A DNA stretch of 64,000 nucleotides from Pseudomonas salomonii (GTDB taxonomy: Bacteria; Pseudomonadota; Gammaproteobacteria; Pseudomonadales; Pseudomonadaceae): positions 151,327-215,326 of the forward strand of contig NZ_FNOX01000009.1 in NCBI RefSeq assembly GCF_900107155.1. The letters are read 5' to 3'. The notes beneath the pieces were generated by a model, which saw only the letters and a program-made list of their open reading frames with translations, had not been told where the DNA came from and ran no database searches. Numbering within the stretch: position 1 is the stretch's first letter; every line of letters begins with the position of its first letter. Positions 25,774 to 35,178 of this stretch are shown piece after piece. A program made the translations under genes and the position numbers.

Positions 25774-26250
25774 TTGACCGTTTGGGGCGGCGGCAATCAA
25801 TTGCTCCAGGATTCTGACCGCAGCTTCGAGTGTTTGCAGCTGTGACGCGGTGGTTTTTTCCTTAAGCTGGCGTGCCAGCCAGTCACTGCGCTGAAGACGA
25901 CTGTGTTCAAGCGCAGCCCGACCAGCGTGCGTCAGCTCAAAGAGCTGCTTTCGTGCATCGCTTGGATCAGGACTTCGTGTAACCCGCTGCTGCTGCTCCA
26001 ACTGGGCGATAACCAGCCGCATGCTTTGATGCTTGACGTGGCGATGTGCAGCAAGCGCGCTTATGCTCGCGGGGCCATGACGGTCAAGCAAACCTAGCGT
26101 TTCAGATTGTGCCGAGGACGGTGTGTCCGACCCACTGCGCACTTCCCGGACAAGATTGCCGACTACTCTTCGCAGATCTTCGGCTAACTGTTCAACTGCC
26201 TCTTCAAAAGAAGCAGAGTGATGATTGGGAGATTCTGAAGGGGAGGGCAA
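25765..26250 (-). CDS. MarR-type regulator
   Basis: A 161-residue MarR protein. The winged helix is visible in SISALAAHRHVKHQSMRLVI and EQQQRVTRSPDPSDARKQLF, the latter being the conserved D-x-R-x wing. The only start that covers the N-terminal helix is a TTG at 26250; no internal ATG exists, so the start is uncertain. It converges on the SnoaL-like gene with a nine-base overlap. Confidence 0.85.
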   Translation of the reverse strand: MPSPSESPNHHSASFEEAVEQLAEDLRRVVGNLVREVRSGSDTPSSAQSETLGLLDRHGPASISALAAHRHVKHQSMRLVIAQLEQQQRVTRSPDPSDARKQLFELTHAGRAALEHSRLQRSDWLARQLKEKTTASQLQTLEAAVRILEQLIAAAPNGQST

Positions 26251-26425
26251 TGGGCTTTCTCAGATGTGGTTGAGCAAATAAGCATACATGAGTTCGAATG
26301 ACCGCTTCTGGCCCAGTGCCACACGTAGACTGAGTAGATATCAACCCTGACCCTATTCGCCGTCATCGAGCCGCTGGGGTAAGCTTCGCGCCAGAAGCTT
26401 CACCCACCAAGGAGAATAAACGGCA

Positions 26426-26992
26426 ATGGGCTTGTTCAGTCGATTGTTCGGCGATCGCTTCACACAACCCCCACCAGATGAACCACGGTTGAGTGATGCC
26501 GCGATTATGCGTGAGCTTTATCCATTCGGTGCGCAGCTGAGAACGTTCACCCAGGCTCTGTTGGCGCGGCAGCCTGAAAAGGAACGTGCTCGTCTCGTGA
26601 GAAGGGTGTCGCGCTATTACAACCTAGGTGAAGACCCGGTCACCGCGTTGGTCAGTGGTCTTTTGGACGCTGAGAAAGGCCAGTTACTCAATAATATGGT
26701 TCTCATGGCCGTGGACGTGGACGGCTTCGATGATTTCAAGTACCTGGCACCGAAACTGGTTGAAGCCAGCGGTATTGACCAGATTTATGCCTACACGCTG
26801 GAAGAGACGCCAGCACTGATGCAAGTACTGATCGATTTCGATCAATGGCTGACCGGGTTCGGGAAGCGCTTTCTGCATGTGGATACAGGCGGCGCCGATT
26901 ATGTGGGTTGCATCATTGAGCAAGATTGCGTCGAAAACCTGATCGAGCTGGCTAAGCAGGCTGGCATCGACGCAGGGCTCGATCCCTATTGA
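26426..26992 (+). CDS. Uncharacterised protein (possibly DUF6630-like)
   Basis: A 188-residue soluble protein starting MGLFSRLFGDRF, with a helical first half and an alternating second half (VLMAVDVDGFDDFKYLAPKL). The pattern reminds me of the DUF6630 family but I am not sure. No signal peptide or TM segment. GGAG lies well before the ATG. It stands alone near two other small acidic proteins that look like immunity proteins (27187, 27668). No toxin gene is adjacent. Confidence 0.7.
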   Translation: MGLFSRLFGDRFTQPPPDEPRLSDAAIMRELYPFGAQLRTFTQALLARQPEKERARLVRRVSRYYNLGEDPVTALVSGLLDAEKGQLLNNMVLMAVDVDGFDDFKYLAPKLVEASGIDQIYAYTLEETPALMQVLIDFDQWLTGFGKRFLHVDTGGADYVGCIIEQDCVENLIELAKQAGIDAGLDPY

Positions 26993-27186
26993 GACAAGTT
27001 GGCTGATCGCTATCGGCTACAAGCGGGCATTCGTGTTTTCACGCATGGCCCGACAACGGTTACTTTGCCCATTGCTATTCAATGGTACATACCGGCCGCA
27101 TCGCCACGGTCGACCAAGTAGGCTGCGGTATTACCTCCCCTTTCGTAGCTGTTTCGTAACCGTCCGGGCAGTACATCCGTCGTTCG

Positions 27187-27588
27187 TTATTTGAGCTTCC
27201 TGATCAAGGTAGCCACCATCAATTCCAGGGTCCGAGTGTAAGCATCAACCCTTTCGTTCAAGGCCGTGATGACAGGGCTCACGTTCCGTATGTAACCGGC
27301 TAAAAAGAGCGCATCGATTGACTCAAGCGCATGAATGACCACCGATTCCTCTTTCGCTTCAAGCAGCCTTAACAGTATCTGCAACGCGTGTACATCATTG
27401 CAATCGGTGAGCGATTCGGCACATCGGCCCAGCCACACATCAGGCTTCACGCCAATGGCGGATTCAAGTTCGTACCAGTCAGACGCGGTGAATTCAGAGA
27501 CCTGAGCACCGGCAACATCAATGCCTTCATCCGACCAGTAGTCTTCAGAGTCGCATGAATGCAGAAACAACTCATACTCTTTGAACAT
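27187..27588 (-). CDS. Small acidic helical protein, immunity-like
   Basis: A 133-residue acidic protein starting MFKEYELFLHSCDSEDYWSD. The second half is helical with a HEAT-like hydrophobic pattern (ALQILLRLLEAKEESVVIHA). Family is not recognised. Size, acidity and isolation resemble immunity proteins of polymorphic toxins. AGGTGAG precedes the ATG. Base composition is more AT-rich than the flanking core genes. Confidence 0.65.
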   Translation of the reverse strand: MFKEYELFLHSCDSEDYWSDEGIDVAGAQVSEFTASDWYELESAIGVKPDVWLGRCAESLTDCNDVHALQILLRLLEAKEESVVIHALESIDALFLAGYIRNVSPVITALNERVDAYTRTLELMVATLIRKLK

Positions 27589-27667
27589 CGCTCACCTATC
27601 AGAATTTTGAATGCGTCCGGCAAAGTCATCTAGCATAAGTTTACTGCCTGGGCGAAACCTCAGGAAC

Positions 27668-28045
27668 TCAATCCCAAAGATGCTGCATGCCAGGTCTGGT
27701 ATAACCCCAAACGCGTGGCACCCCATCCTCTAGAGAGAAGGGAAGGTTGTGCTTTCTTAGCGTGGAAAGTAGCCAATCGAGTGAAACCGCTCTGAGTTCG
27801 ATCCACTCAATTTCTGCTACCGGATGGATGTGGTAATGCCATTCTCGATCCCAATCTGTGCAGTAATCGCTTGGAGCTAAGACACTGTGCAATCTGAACT
27901 CTGGCTTCATTTGCGGGGTGTTAATCATTGCTTTGATCAGCTCAGCCCATTTGGTGTAGTTCATGACGGGATAAATCATGCCCGCAGTCAGCAGCCTGCG
28001 AATTTTCGCTTTTGTAACCTCGTCGAGTTCAGGCAGTTGATGCAT
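27668..28045 (-). CDS. DUF6678-like small protein
   Basis: A 125-residue protein. NYTKWAELIKAMINTPQMKP, then DWDREWHYHIHPVAEIEWIE and LRKHNLPFSLEDG, match my memory of the DUF6678 pattern (W-x-x-L-I near the start, WD-x-EW-x-YH in the middle). Function is unknown; such proteins are often annotated near Rhs or contact-dependent toxin loci as orphan immunity genes. There is no obvious Shine-Dalgarno, so the start is less sure. Confidence 0.65.
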   Translation of the reverse strand: MHQLPELDEVTKAKIRRLLTAGMIYPVMNYTKWAELIKAMINTPQMKPEFRLHSVLAPSDYCTDWDREWHYHIHPVAEIEWIELRAVSLDWLLSTLRKHNLPFSLEDGVPRVWGYTRPGMQHLWD

Positions 28046-28212
28046 AAGATTCGCGTAATTGTATGAAGTGAGTACAGTCTAACCCAACACACCTTCCGCG
28101 ATTAAACAGGCGCCCACCTGTGTGGCAGCAACTCAGTAATCTTGCTCGCCCGCTACGTCGGTAGGCGTGTAAGAACGTCCTTCAAGTACGCAAAGGGATT
28201 ACGCATTTTCAA

Positions 28213-29100
28213 TTATGTCGCAACCGTAAAACGAAACGCCTGTTCCTGCAGGCCCGCTTCGATCAAAGCAGCCAATTGTCGGGCCGCCGCAGTGGGCTCG
28301 CCGCCACCGCTGTGCAGCACATAACCAAGACTCGGCACGACGGGTAAACCAGAAACAACACTGAGATGGCTCGGCAACCCAATACGGGTACGCAACGTCA
28401 CGCCCAACCCCGCAGCGACGGCTGCCCAGATACCCGCCACGCTGGGGCTGGTGAGGGCGATGCGCCAGGGTATTTGCGCGGCGTCCAGCGCCTGGGTGGC
28501 GGCGCTGCGAAGTACGCAGGGCGCGTCGAACATTATCAAGGGCAGTGGTGAGTCGTCAGCGGCGGTCGGTAATGGCGTATCGCGCGGCCCGATCCAGTGC
28601 ATCGGTGTTTCGCCCAGGCGGGTGGCATAGGGCGACATAGGCCCGGTGTCCCAGGTCAGGGCCAAGTCCAGGGCTGCACTTTCGACCAGCGTCAGCAGTT
28701 CGGCATTACGGGCGATCCTGACTTCGAGGCTCACCCTCGGGTACGTCTGTACGAAGCGTCGCAGGATATCGCTCAGGAAATGTTCCCCAAAGTCCTCTTG
28801 AAGCCCGAAGCGTAAGGTCCCGGCGGTCTGGCTTTGATGCACGCTGTGGAAAATGCTGTCGTTCAACTCCAGTAACCGACGGGCATGGCTCAGCAGTGAT
28901 TCCCCTGTGGGGGTCAAGACCAGGCCGCGACCGGATTTAGCCAGTACCGGCGTGCCTATCTGCTCCTCAAGTTTCTTTAACTGAGCACTCACGGCAGACG
29001 TCGACCGACCGAGACGATCCGCAGCTTTGGCAAAGCTGTTGAACTCCACGCCCGTGACGAAGGTGCGCAATACATCAAGGTCGAAGGTGGGGCGGCGCAT
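28213..29100 (-). CDS. LysR-type regulator
   Basis: A 295-residue LysR protein; the helix-turn-helix is FAKAADRLGRSTSAVSAQLK (about residues 23-42), with the effector domain from about residue 90. It is divergent from the carboxymuconolactone-decarboxylase/tautomerase pair (29211-29927) across 110 bases and is the likely activator of those genes. Confidence 0.88.
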   Translation of the reverse strand: MRRPTFDLDVLRTFVTGVEFNSFAKAADRLGRSTSAVSAQLKKLEEQIGTPVLAKSGRGLVLTPTGESLLSHARRLLELNDSIFHSVHQSQTAGTLRFGLQEDFGEHFLSDILRRFVQTYPRVSLEVRIARNAELLTLVESAALDLALTWDTGPMSPYATRLGETPMHWIGPRDTPLPTAADDSPLPLIMFDAPCVLRSAATQALDAAQIPWRIALTSPSVAGIWAAVAAGLGVTLRTRIGLPSHLSVVSGLPVVPSLGYVLHSGGGEPTAAARQLAALIEAGLQEQAFRFTVAT

Positions 29101-29210
29101 TCAATAGTCCACTAATTCCGGATGGTCGAAGCTATTAAATCTGATATTCGGAAGGGTTGCGACTTGATAATTTTCATCCTTCAGATCGGGACATCGGAGG
29201 GGAAAACATC

Positions 29211-29546
29211 ATGAATACAGCTATGGCCACTGGGGGAGAGCCCCAGGGCAACTATCCGCAGAAGTTTGCCGAGTTGACCGACAACGTATTGTTCGGCGAC
29301 ATGTGGGCGCGCACGCAACTCAAGCCCCGTGAACGCAGTTTGGTGACGGTGGCAGCGCTGGTGGCGATGTACCGTCTTGAGCAACTGCCGTTTCATTTGC
29401 AACGAGCGCTGGATAACGGCGTGAGTACTGACGAACTGGCCGAAGTCATCACCCATCTGGCGTTTTATTCAGGTTGGCCGACGGCTGCTTCGGCGCTGAA
29501 GGTGCTGAGCGAACTACAGCTTTGCCTTTCAGAACGTGAGGAGTAA
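29211..29546 (+). CDS. Carboxymuconolactone decarboxylase family protein
   Basis: A 111-residue AhpD/CMD-fold protein. LKPRERSLVTVAALVAMYRL and LPFHLQRALDNGVSTDELAE (the usual E/H positions) followed by ITHLAFYSGWP define the family. No CxxC is present, so it is unlike AhpD and more like gamma-carboxymuconolactone decarboxylase or quinone-related relatives. ATG 29211 has GGAGGGGA upstream. The tautomerase gene follows six bases later. Confidence 0.87.
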   Translation: MNTAMATGGEPQGNYPQKFAELTDNVLFGDMWARTQLKPRERSLVTVAALVAMYRLEQLPFHLQRALDNGVSTDELAEVITHLAFYSGWPTAASALKVLSELQLCLSEREE

Positions 29547-29552
29547 GCGCTG

Positions 29553-29927
29553 ATGCCGTTTGCACGAATTTCACTGCACCGAGGCAAGTCGGCCGAGTAT
29601 TTACAGGCGTTGTCTCAGGGGTTGCACGACGCCTTGGTCGAGAGCTTCGAAGTACCGAAGACAGATCGATTCCAGGTCATTCACCAACATGAGGTCGGCG
29701 AGCTGATATTCGATCCCCACTACCTGGGTGGGCCGCGTAGCCATGACTTTGTGCTGATCGCGATTACTGCCGGCCGTGCTCGAAGTGTTACGACGAAACA
29801 GCATTTTTACCGTGATCTGGTCGAGAAACTGGGGCGGGCGCCGGGGCTGAACGCAGAAGACGTGATGGTGGTGATCACCACCACGGCCGGTGATGAGTGG
29901 TCGTTTGGGGGAGGGCGGGGCAACTAG
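29553..29927 (+). CDS. Tautomerase family protein
   Basis: A 124-residue member of the tautomerase superfamily. Pro2 follows the initiator Met (MPFARISL), giving the catalytic N-terminal proline. KTDRFQVIHQHEVGELIFDP and VMVVITTTAGDEWSFGGG are conserved in the longer Tautomerase_2-type group. It is in one operon with the CMD-family gene, and the two may handle an enol/keto intermediate. A hairpin with T-run follows at 29937. Confidence 0.88.
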   Translation: MPFARISLHRGKSAEYLQALSQGLHDALVESFEVPKTDRFQVIHQHEVGELIFDPHYLGGPRSHDFVLIAITAGRARSVTTKQHFYRDLVEKLGRAPGLNAEDVMVVITTTAGDEWSFGGGRGN

Positions 29928-29936
29928 GCTTTGAGT

Positions 29937-29976
29937 AAAACGGGGTCATACCCCAGTTAAATATGATCCCGTTTTT
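29937..29976 (+). terminator. Intrinsic terminator after the tautomerase gene
   Basis: AAAACGGGGTCAT pairs with ATGATCCCGTTTT (one mismatch) across a 13-base loop, and the stem ends in five T residues. It begins nine bases after the stop codon. Confidence 0.6.
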
Positions 29977-29979
29977 ACA

Positions 29980-30252
29980 CTACAGCGCCGGCAGCCGATC
30001 CAACGCACAAGTACGTTCTATTTTCGGCTCTTTCGCCGTAGGCACGCGCACCCCCGAGTCGACATTGAATATGTCGATGTAACAGCGGCTCAACGAGCCC
30101 GGGACGTCGGCAATCCCGCCTTTGATCACGTAACGTGCGCCCGGCATAAATTCGCTGATAAACGATACGCTGCACGAGCGATTGGCATTGGCCATGCCGC
30201 GCATTTCCAAATGCATAGGCTTGCCGGCTTCAAATTGGCTAAGTCCACCCAA
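29980..30252 (-). pseudogene. 5'-truncated gene of unknown family, copy A
   Basis: About 88 codons ending NVDSGVRVPTAKEPKIERTC and ALDRLPAL. Only a TTG at 30252 could start it, and the reading frame loses protein character at about 30240, beside a GTCCACC/GGTGGAC inverted repeat at 30243-30263, so the N terminus appears lost. A second, shorter copy of the same 3' end lies at 35273-35395 in the same orientation at roughly 88-90 percent identity by eye. Cysteines and the beta-rich pattern suggest a secreted protein, but I do not recognise it. Confidence 0.55.
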
Positions 30253-30297
30253 ATTAGGTGGACAGCATCGCCTTTGGCGTCAGGTCAAGAATGTGAG

Positions 30298-31689
30298 TTA
30301 GCCGGACGTACGAATAGCATCCAGCCTGGACTCGCGGTATTCGGCTTCAGCCGTTGGCAAGGCACCGCGTCTTCCAAGATTCACCATCGGAATCCGTGAG
30401 GTCTCCGGGGCGCTCCACGCAGCGATACCTGCCAGTAGCGTGCAGACGCACGTAATACAACCGACTATCAAAGGAATGTTGTCGGTACCAGGGCCCGCGA
30501 CCAAGGCGAAAAGTGCCGGCAACATCGCGGTGATGAAGAGGCCGGTATTTTGCGCAATCGCCATGGCAGATACACGGTAACGGGTCTCGAATTGCTCAGG
30601 AAAAAACGATGGGAATACCGCGTTGTAACCCTGATAGATCATGCCCCACATCACTATCGATGTACCGAAGGCGAGCGGCAAACTGTGGATGCTTATTGCA
30701 TACAGGTACAGGAAAGACATCAGCCCGCTCCCCACTGCGCTTCCCATGATCAATGGACGACGCCCGATGCGGTCGGACAGGTTTCCTACGAAGGGAATAA
30801 GCAGGACGGCTACGATATTGCCGACGACGGGAATCCAAAGGTAAACGCTTTTGTTGAAGCCAATACCGTAAGCGGGCTGCACCGCGTAAGCCGCCCCGAA
30901 CACGGTGGTGATCACCGGAATGACATTCATGAGGGAAACACCCACCACCACAAGCATGCCACGCCAGCTGTACTTAAACGCTTCAAGCACAGGCGAACGG
31001 GGTATGGCCGTCTTCGTCGTTTCGGCGACGAACGCAGGTGGTTCTTCTACTTCACGACGAATGATGAAACCAGCGATCAGCACCACGGCGCTCAGAAGGA
31101 ACGGGATACGCCAGCCCCAGCTACTAAATGCTTCATCCGACATGAAATAGGCCAATGGCAGGAAGATTGCGGCAGCAAGCACCTGGCCAGCCTGAACGCC
31201 TTGCAACGTGAAGCTGCCGAAATATCCGCGTCGGCCGGTAGGCGCATGTTCGAGGATCATGGAGCTGGCTCCCGAGATTTCTCCGGCAACGGCAAACCCC
31301 TGGATAAGCCTCAACACTACCAGAAGAATGGGGGCGAGAATTCCGACCTGATGGTAGGTGGGCAGCAGCCCAACCGCCATGGTGGCAAACCCCATCAGGA
31401 ACATGCAGAGCAGGAGGACATTTTTGCGCCCTCGCGTGTCACCCCAATGTCCGAGAAAGAAAGCCCCGATGGGGCGTGCGATGTAGCCCACACCGTACGT
31501 CGCCATCGAAGCCACGATCGCTATCTTGGGATCGGTAGACGGGAAGAAAAGCTGAGGAAAAATGAGCGCCGCCGCCTGGGCGTAAATGAAGAAGTCGTAG
31601 TATTCGAGCGCCGAACCGATCCAGCCGCTCGCCGTCGCCTTTTTTGCCTGTCGCGAGCGATGCTGCTTGCTGTCCAATGACGTAGTCAT
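30298..31689 (-). CDS. MHS-family MFS transporter (metabolite:H+ symporter)
   Basis: A 463-residue, 12-TM transporter. SALEYYDFFIYAQAAAL in TM1 is the metabolite:H+ symporter signature with the Asp, GHWGDTRGRKNVLLL is motif A, and RLIQGFAVAGEISGASSMIL is the TM4 motif. Relatives take up organic acids such as shikimate, 4-hydroxybenzoate or alpha-ketoglutarate. AGGAAACAG precedes the ATG. It is followed upstream in the same orientation by a Gfo/Idh/MocA gene, so both probably serve one catabolic function. Confidence 0.92.
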   Translation of the reverse strand: MTTSLDSKQHRSRQAKKATASGWIGSALEYYDFFIYAQAAALIFPQLFFPSTDPKIAIVASMATYGVGYIARPIGAFFLGHWGDTRGRKNVLLLCMFLMGFATMAVGLLPTYHQVGILAPILLVVLRLIQGFAVAGEISGASSMILEHAPTGRRGYFGSFTLQGVQAGQVLAAAIFLPLAYFMSDEAFSSWGWRIPFLLSAVVLIAGFIIRREVEEPPAFVAETTKTAIPRSPVLEAFKYSWRGMLVVVGVSLMNVIPVITTVFGAAYAVQPAYGIGFNKSVYLWIPVVGNIVAVLLIPFVGNLSDRIGRRPLIMGSAVGSGLMSFLYLYAISIHSLPLAFGTSIVMWGMIYQGYNAVFPSFFPEQFETRYRVSAMAIAQNTGLFITAMLPALFALVAGPGTDNIPLIVGCITCVCTLLAGIAAWSAPETSRIPMVNLGRRGALPTAEAEYRESRLDAIRTSG

Positions 31690-31797
31690 ATCTGTTTCCT
31701 ATTGTTTTTGTTATTGATCTGGCAGAGCCGAGCCGGACCGCCACTGTCTGGCGATATACAGGACAGGGAAAATCCCACTCACCTCGGATGGTGTGGA

Positions 31798-32850
31798 TCA
31801 GGTAAGGTCAGTGCAGACAATCGCTCCGGTTTTTGCAGCTTCGGCGATGGCCTCTGTGATGATCAGATTTCTCAGGCCGTCTTGCACTGTGACCAGAGGC
31901 TCTTCAAGCCCTCGAATAACCTGGCAGAAATGCTCAAGCTGAATTTCCAGTGGATCCCGACGTTCAACGTCGGCAGTCGCCGCTTGGAAAGGCTTCCACC
32001 ACGAACGATCTTCAACTCGTGCGAAATATTTGAGCCGCATGGTCGGCACTGAAAGCGACCCATTTTTTCCGCTGATTACGTAGCAATCCTCATCGTCGTA
32101 AGAGGGATAGCTTGCGTTCTCCTGGGACGTCTGCTCCCAGCTGCGCGCGCAGCCCGCAGAATCCGATAGAAGAAACGAGCCCAATGCTCCGTTTTCAAAG
32201 CGCAGGCCAATGCACACCGTGTCTTCGACAGGAAAGCCGCGCGCGGAGCTCGATTGCATGGCTTGGACGGCAACGATTTCGCCGCACAAGGAGCGCAAGT
32301 TGCCAATCTCGTGAATCATGTTGATCAGGATGGGTCCACCACCCTCCTGTCGGCGCCATACGGCGGCATCGAAATAGTCATCCGGCTTGTAGAACATGGC
32401 GCTCCCTTGCACCGCGACAATATCGCCGAGTACGCCTTCGCCGATTATCTCTCGCGCCTTGGCGAGGATAGGACTGTGTGCTCTATGGTGCCCTACCAGC
32501 AGACGCGCGCCCTTTGATTTCGAGGCGGCAAGCAGACGCTTTCCTTCTTCTACGCTATGGGCAACAGGTTTTTCGATCAAAGCGGCTACGTCTGCGTCAA
32601 TGCACTGCAAGGTCTGGGCAACATGCAGAGCGTTGGGAGTGGCAAGTATCACGCCGTCCGGTTTGATTTTGTTGAAAAGGGATGCCAGATCAGGGTACTG
32701 AGCAACGCCAAGGGATGTCAGGTGGTCGGCCGGGATCGTCATTGGATCAACGACTGCAACCAGTTCGCAAGACTGACTCGCTTGCACCAGTTCGATGTGG
32801 CGGCGACCGATCAGGCCAACACCGGCCACGGCGATTCGGATTTTGGACAT
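31798..32850 (-). CDS. Gfo/Idh/MocA family oxidoreductase
   Basis: A 350-residue oxidoreductase. The N-terminal Rossmann fold has GVGLIGRRH (residues ~10-18), and ALIEKPVAHS carries the family's EKP motif; NMIHEIGNLRSLCG contains the conserved His of the catalytic region. Members oxidise sugars, inositols or sugar acids with NAD(P). It lies 108 bases upstream of the MHS transporter gene in the same direction and is divergent from a LysR gene at 32952. Confidence 0.9.
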   Translation of the reverse strand: MSKIRIAVAGVGLIGRRHIELVQASQSCELVAVVDPMTIPADHLTSLGVAQYPDLASLFNKIKPDGVILATPNALHVAQTLQCIDADVAALIEKPVAHSVEEGKRLLAASKSKGARLLVGHHRAHSPILAKAREIIGEGVLGDIVAVQGSAMFYKPDDYFDAAVWRRQEGGGPILINMIHEIGNLRSLCGEIVAVQAMQSSSARGFPVEDTVCIGLRFENGALGSFLLSDSAGCARSWEQTSQENASYPSYDDEDCYVISGKNGSLSVPTMRLKYFARVEDRSWWKPFQAATADVERRDPLEIQLEHFCQVIRGLEEPLVTVQDGLRNLIITEAIAEAAKTGAIVCTDLT

Positions 32851-32951
32851 TGTTTGATCTTCACAGGTTTTATTTTTGTGTTTCTGATGAGCATCACTGC
32901 CTCGTCAGATACTGTTAGGATCAAGACTACTATCCCCTCCGAAGGTCATAA

Positions 32952-33902
32952 TTGGCTCAAATGGAATATCAGAATTCTCTATTACTGAACAATGATCCCT
33001 TCCTTCGGGACCTTCTGCTCTTCACAACGATTGCCCGGCGTTCGAGCTTTGTAAGCGCGGGCGCCGATTTGGGAATCTCGCCAGCTCACGTCAGTAAACG
33101 GGTCGCGACACTTGAGGAAAGCCTCAACTGTAAGCTTTTCAACCGGACGACTCGCCGGGTCACCATTACCCGTGAAGGCGAGACAATGCTGGTCTGGGCG
33201 AAACAGATTCTGGAAAACGTGCATGGCATGCTGGAGACGTCCCACGGTGATAGGGTGGAGCCCAGAGGCCTGTTGAGGATCAGTACCAGTCAAAGATTAG
33301 GCCGTTTCCATATAGCCCCGATTCTCGCGTTACTACGCAAGCGATACCCAAAACTTGAAGTCTGGCTCGAGTTGATGGACAGGCGCACGGACCTGACGAG
33401 TGAGCAATTCGATATTGATATTCGCGTTGGAGATGTGACAGAGCAGAATTTGATTGCCCGCAAAATCGTCAGCAGTCAGAGAATTCTGTGCGCGGCCCCC
33501 AGCTATTTGGCCGAGCGAGGTTACCCAGCTTCGTTGCCAGACCTGGCACACCACGACTGCCTGCTATTTCGCGACAGGGACAGCAGTTTTGGCATATGGC
33601 GCCTTGAAGGTCCTATTGGAATGGAAACAGTGAAGGTTACGGGGCCTATGGCTTCGAACAACAGCGATATCGTTCGCGAATGGGCGCATGACGGTTTGGG
33701 GGTCATCATGGCGTCCATATGGGACGTTGCCCCCAGTTTCGAGGAGGGCAAACTCACACGGCTGTTACCTGCCTACCATCAATCTGCCGATGTTTCAGCT
33801 GTCACTACGGTGCGCGCATCACAGTCCGAAAAAATAAAAGTGTGCCTCGAATTTCTAAGTGAGCAGTTGACTACTGGCCCTTACGCCCTCGGACGGATAT
33901 GA
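32952..33902 (+). CDS. LysR-type regulator
   Basis: A 316-residue LysR protein of the PA0191/CrgA-like layout; the helix-turn-helix is FVSAGADLGISPAHVSKRVA, and LFNRTTRRVTITREGE follows. The start is ambiguous: TTG at 32952 has GAAGG five bases upstream, while ATG at 32961 is poorly spaced. It is divergent from the dehydrogenase/transporter pair and likely regulates it. Confidence 0.87.
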   Translation: MAQMEYQNSLLLNNDPFLRDLLLFTTIARRSSFVSAGADLGISPAHVSKRVATLEESLNCKLFNRTTRRVTITREGETMLVWAKQILENVHGMLETSHGDRVEPRGLLRISTSQRLGRFHIAPILALLRKRYPKLEVWLELMDRRTDLTSEQFDIDIRVGDVTEQNLIARKIVSSQRILCAAPSYLAERGYPASLPDLAHHDCLLFRDRDSSFGIWRLEGPIGMETVKVTGPMASNNSDIVREWAHDGLGVIMASIWDVAPSFEEGKLTRLLPAYHQSADVSAVTTVRASQSEKIKVCLEFLSEQLTTGPYALGRI

Positions 33903-33955
33903 AGAAGGGATGTTTGAACAATCGCGGAAAACCGACGTGATCGACTGGGCACTGG

Positions 33956-34840
33956 GTGACTCAACGTCGCCTCAGAGTAAGCGTCGTTAAACCTATAGAA
34001 CGATGGGAACGAGCCGAGCGCTTACGAGCCTTCATAAAAGCGGTAGAAGATCGGCTGAAAATTGCCCCCGACCGCAGATCAAGAAATGGCAAATTCTTGG
34101 ATCGACTGGGCTCCCTGCGGCGCCGCTCACCCGATGTTGCACGGCTTCAATTGCGTAGTCGTGTCAGTGAGCTGTTCTCACAAAGTCGCAGTGCTGCGGG
34201 CAGTCGCAGCATTTTGTCGCTGATGCGTGAAGACGGCGAGCAGATCGGTCGATTCAAAGTGCGCAGCTTGATGCGCGAGCTTGATTTAGTCAGCAAACAA
34301 CCCGGCTCCCATGCCTACAAACGAGCAACAGTAGAAAGACTGGATATCCCGAACACATTGAACCGCGAGTTCGACGTGCCAACGTCCAATCAAGTCTGGT
34401 GCGGCGATATCACCTACAGTTGGGCGCAAGGAAAGTGGCATTACCTGGCTGTCGTCCTGGATTTTTGTACGCGTCGGATCGTGGGCTGGGCGCTGTCGGA
34501 AAAGCCGGACGCTGAGCTGGTGATCAAAGCGCTGGAAAGGCTTACGAGCAGCGTGGCAGGCCCTCGGATCTGCTATTCCACTCGGACCAGGGATCGCAAT
34601 ATGCAAGCCAACTCTTTCGCCAGCGTTTGTGGCGATACCGCATGCGCCAGAGCATGAGTCGACGAGGGACCTGCTGGGGTAACGCACCGATGGAGCGCGT
34701 ATTTCGCAGCTTGAAAACAGAATGGATTCGGCTCCAGCGCGGGCCGTTTAACGTCGTGCCCGGGATTAGTTGCCCACTACACTGGGCCTTCATGCTGGTC
34801 CATGTCCTGCAGCGCGTACGGGCCGCGAGGTTGCTTACAT
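33956..34840 (+). pseudogene. IS3-family transposase (OrfB), frameshifted and truncated
   Basis: The first frame gives a helical N-terminal region, then the DDE core: GDITYSWAQGKWHYLAVVLD with the first Asp. At about 34535-34537 one base is missing. In the +1 frame the reading continues as LLFHSDQGSQYASQLFRQ (second Asp) and MSRRGTCWGNAPMERVFRS (Glu), where the usual WDN is WGN. After LKTEW the family C terminus is replaced by unrelated sequence. No terminal repeats could be fixed. The element is dead and marks past insertion at the edge of the transporter cassette. Confidence 0.8.
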
Positions 34841-35041
34841 AATGAAAGTGATAGCCGAATACTGCAGGGTTTCTGGACTGCTTGCGGTTGGCCTTTCGAT
34901 CACTACGGAATCAGCGTTGATTTCGACAATTTTTTCCTCCCTCTCTGTCTGTTTGTTGGGAAAGTCAAAGTATCCAGTCAGATTAACCAGCTGCCCAACT
35001 CCGAATTTATTCAGCTTGGTTTGTGCTTCTTTGTTGTCCAT
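34835..35041 (-). CDS. Small hypothetical protein
   Basis: A 68-residue, AT-rich reading frame starting MDNKEAQTKLNKFGVGQLVN with GAGG upstream. LVNLTGYFDFPNKQTEREEK and IVEINADSVVIERP have an alternating beta pattern that looks like real protein. No family recognised. It lies between a broken transposase and a gene remnant, so it may itself be imported or a fragment. Confidence 0.4.
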   Translation of the reverse strand: MDNKEAQTKLNKFGVGQLVNLTGYFDFPNKQTEREEKIVEINADSVVIERPTASSPETLQYSAITFIM

Positions 35042-35178
35042 TTCGGAAGACCTCAAAAGTGTGTCGTTAAGGTACAGGTGCCCCCAAAGGTTAAACGCTT
35101 TAAATTCAAGGGTGAGCTGTAAGAAATGACAGTTTTTTAGACGGTTTTGGAATTGAGGTCGTACGTGTCAGTTGGTTT

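Noticed and set aside
30243..30263. GTCCACC-N7-GGTGGAC as an IS terminal repeat
   Set aside because: It touches the truncated end of the gene at 29980, but no matching second end was found, so it cannot be assigned to an element.
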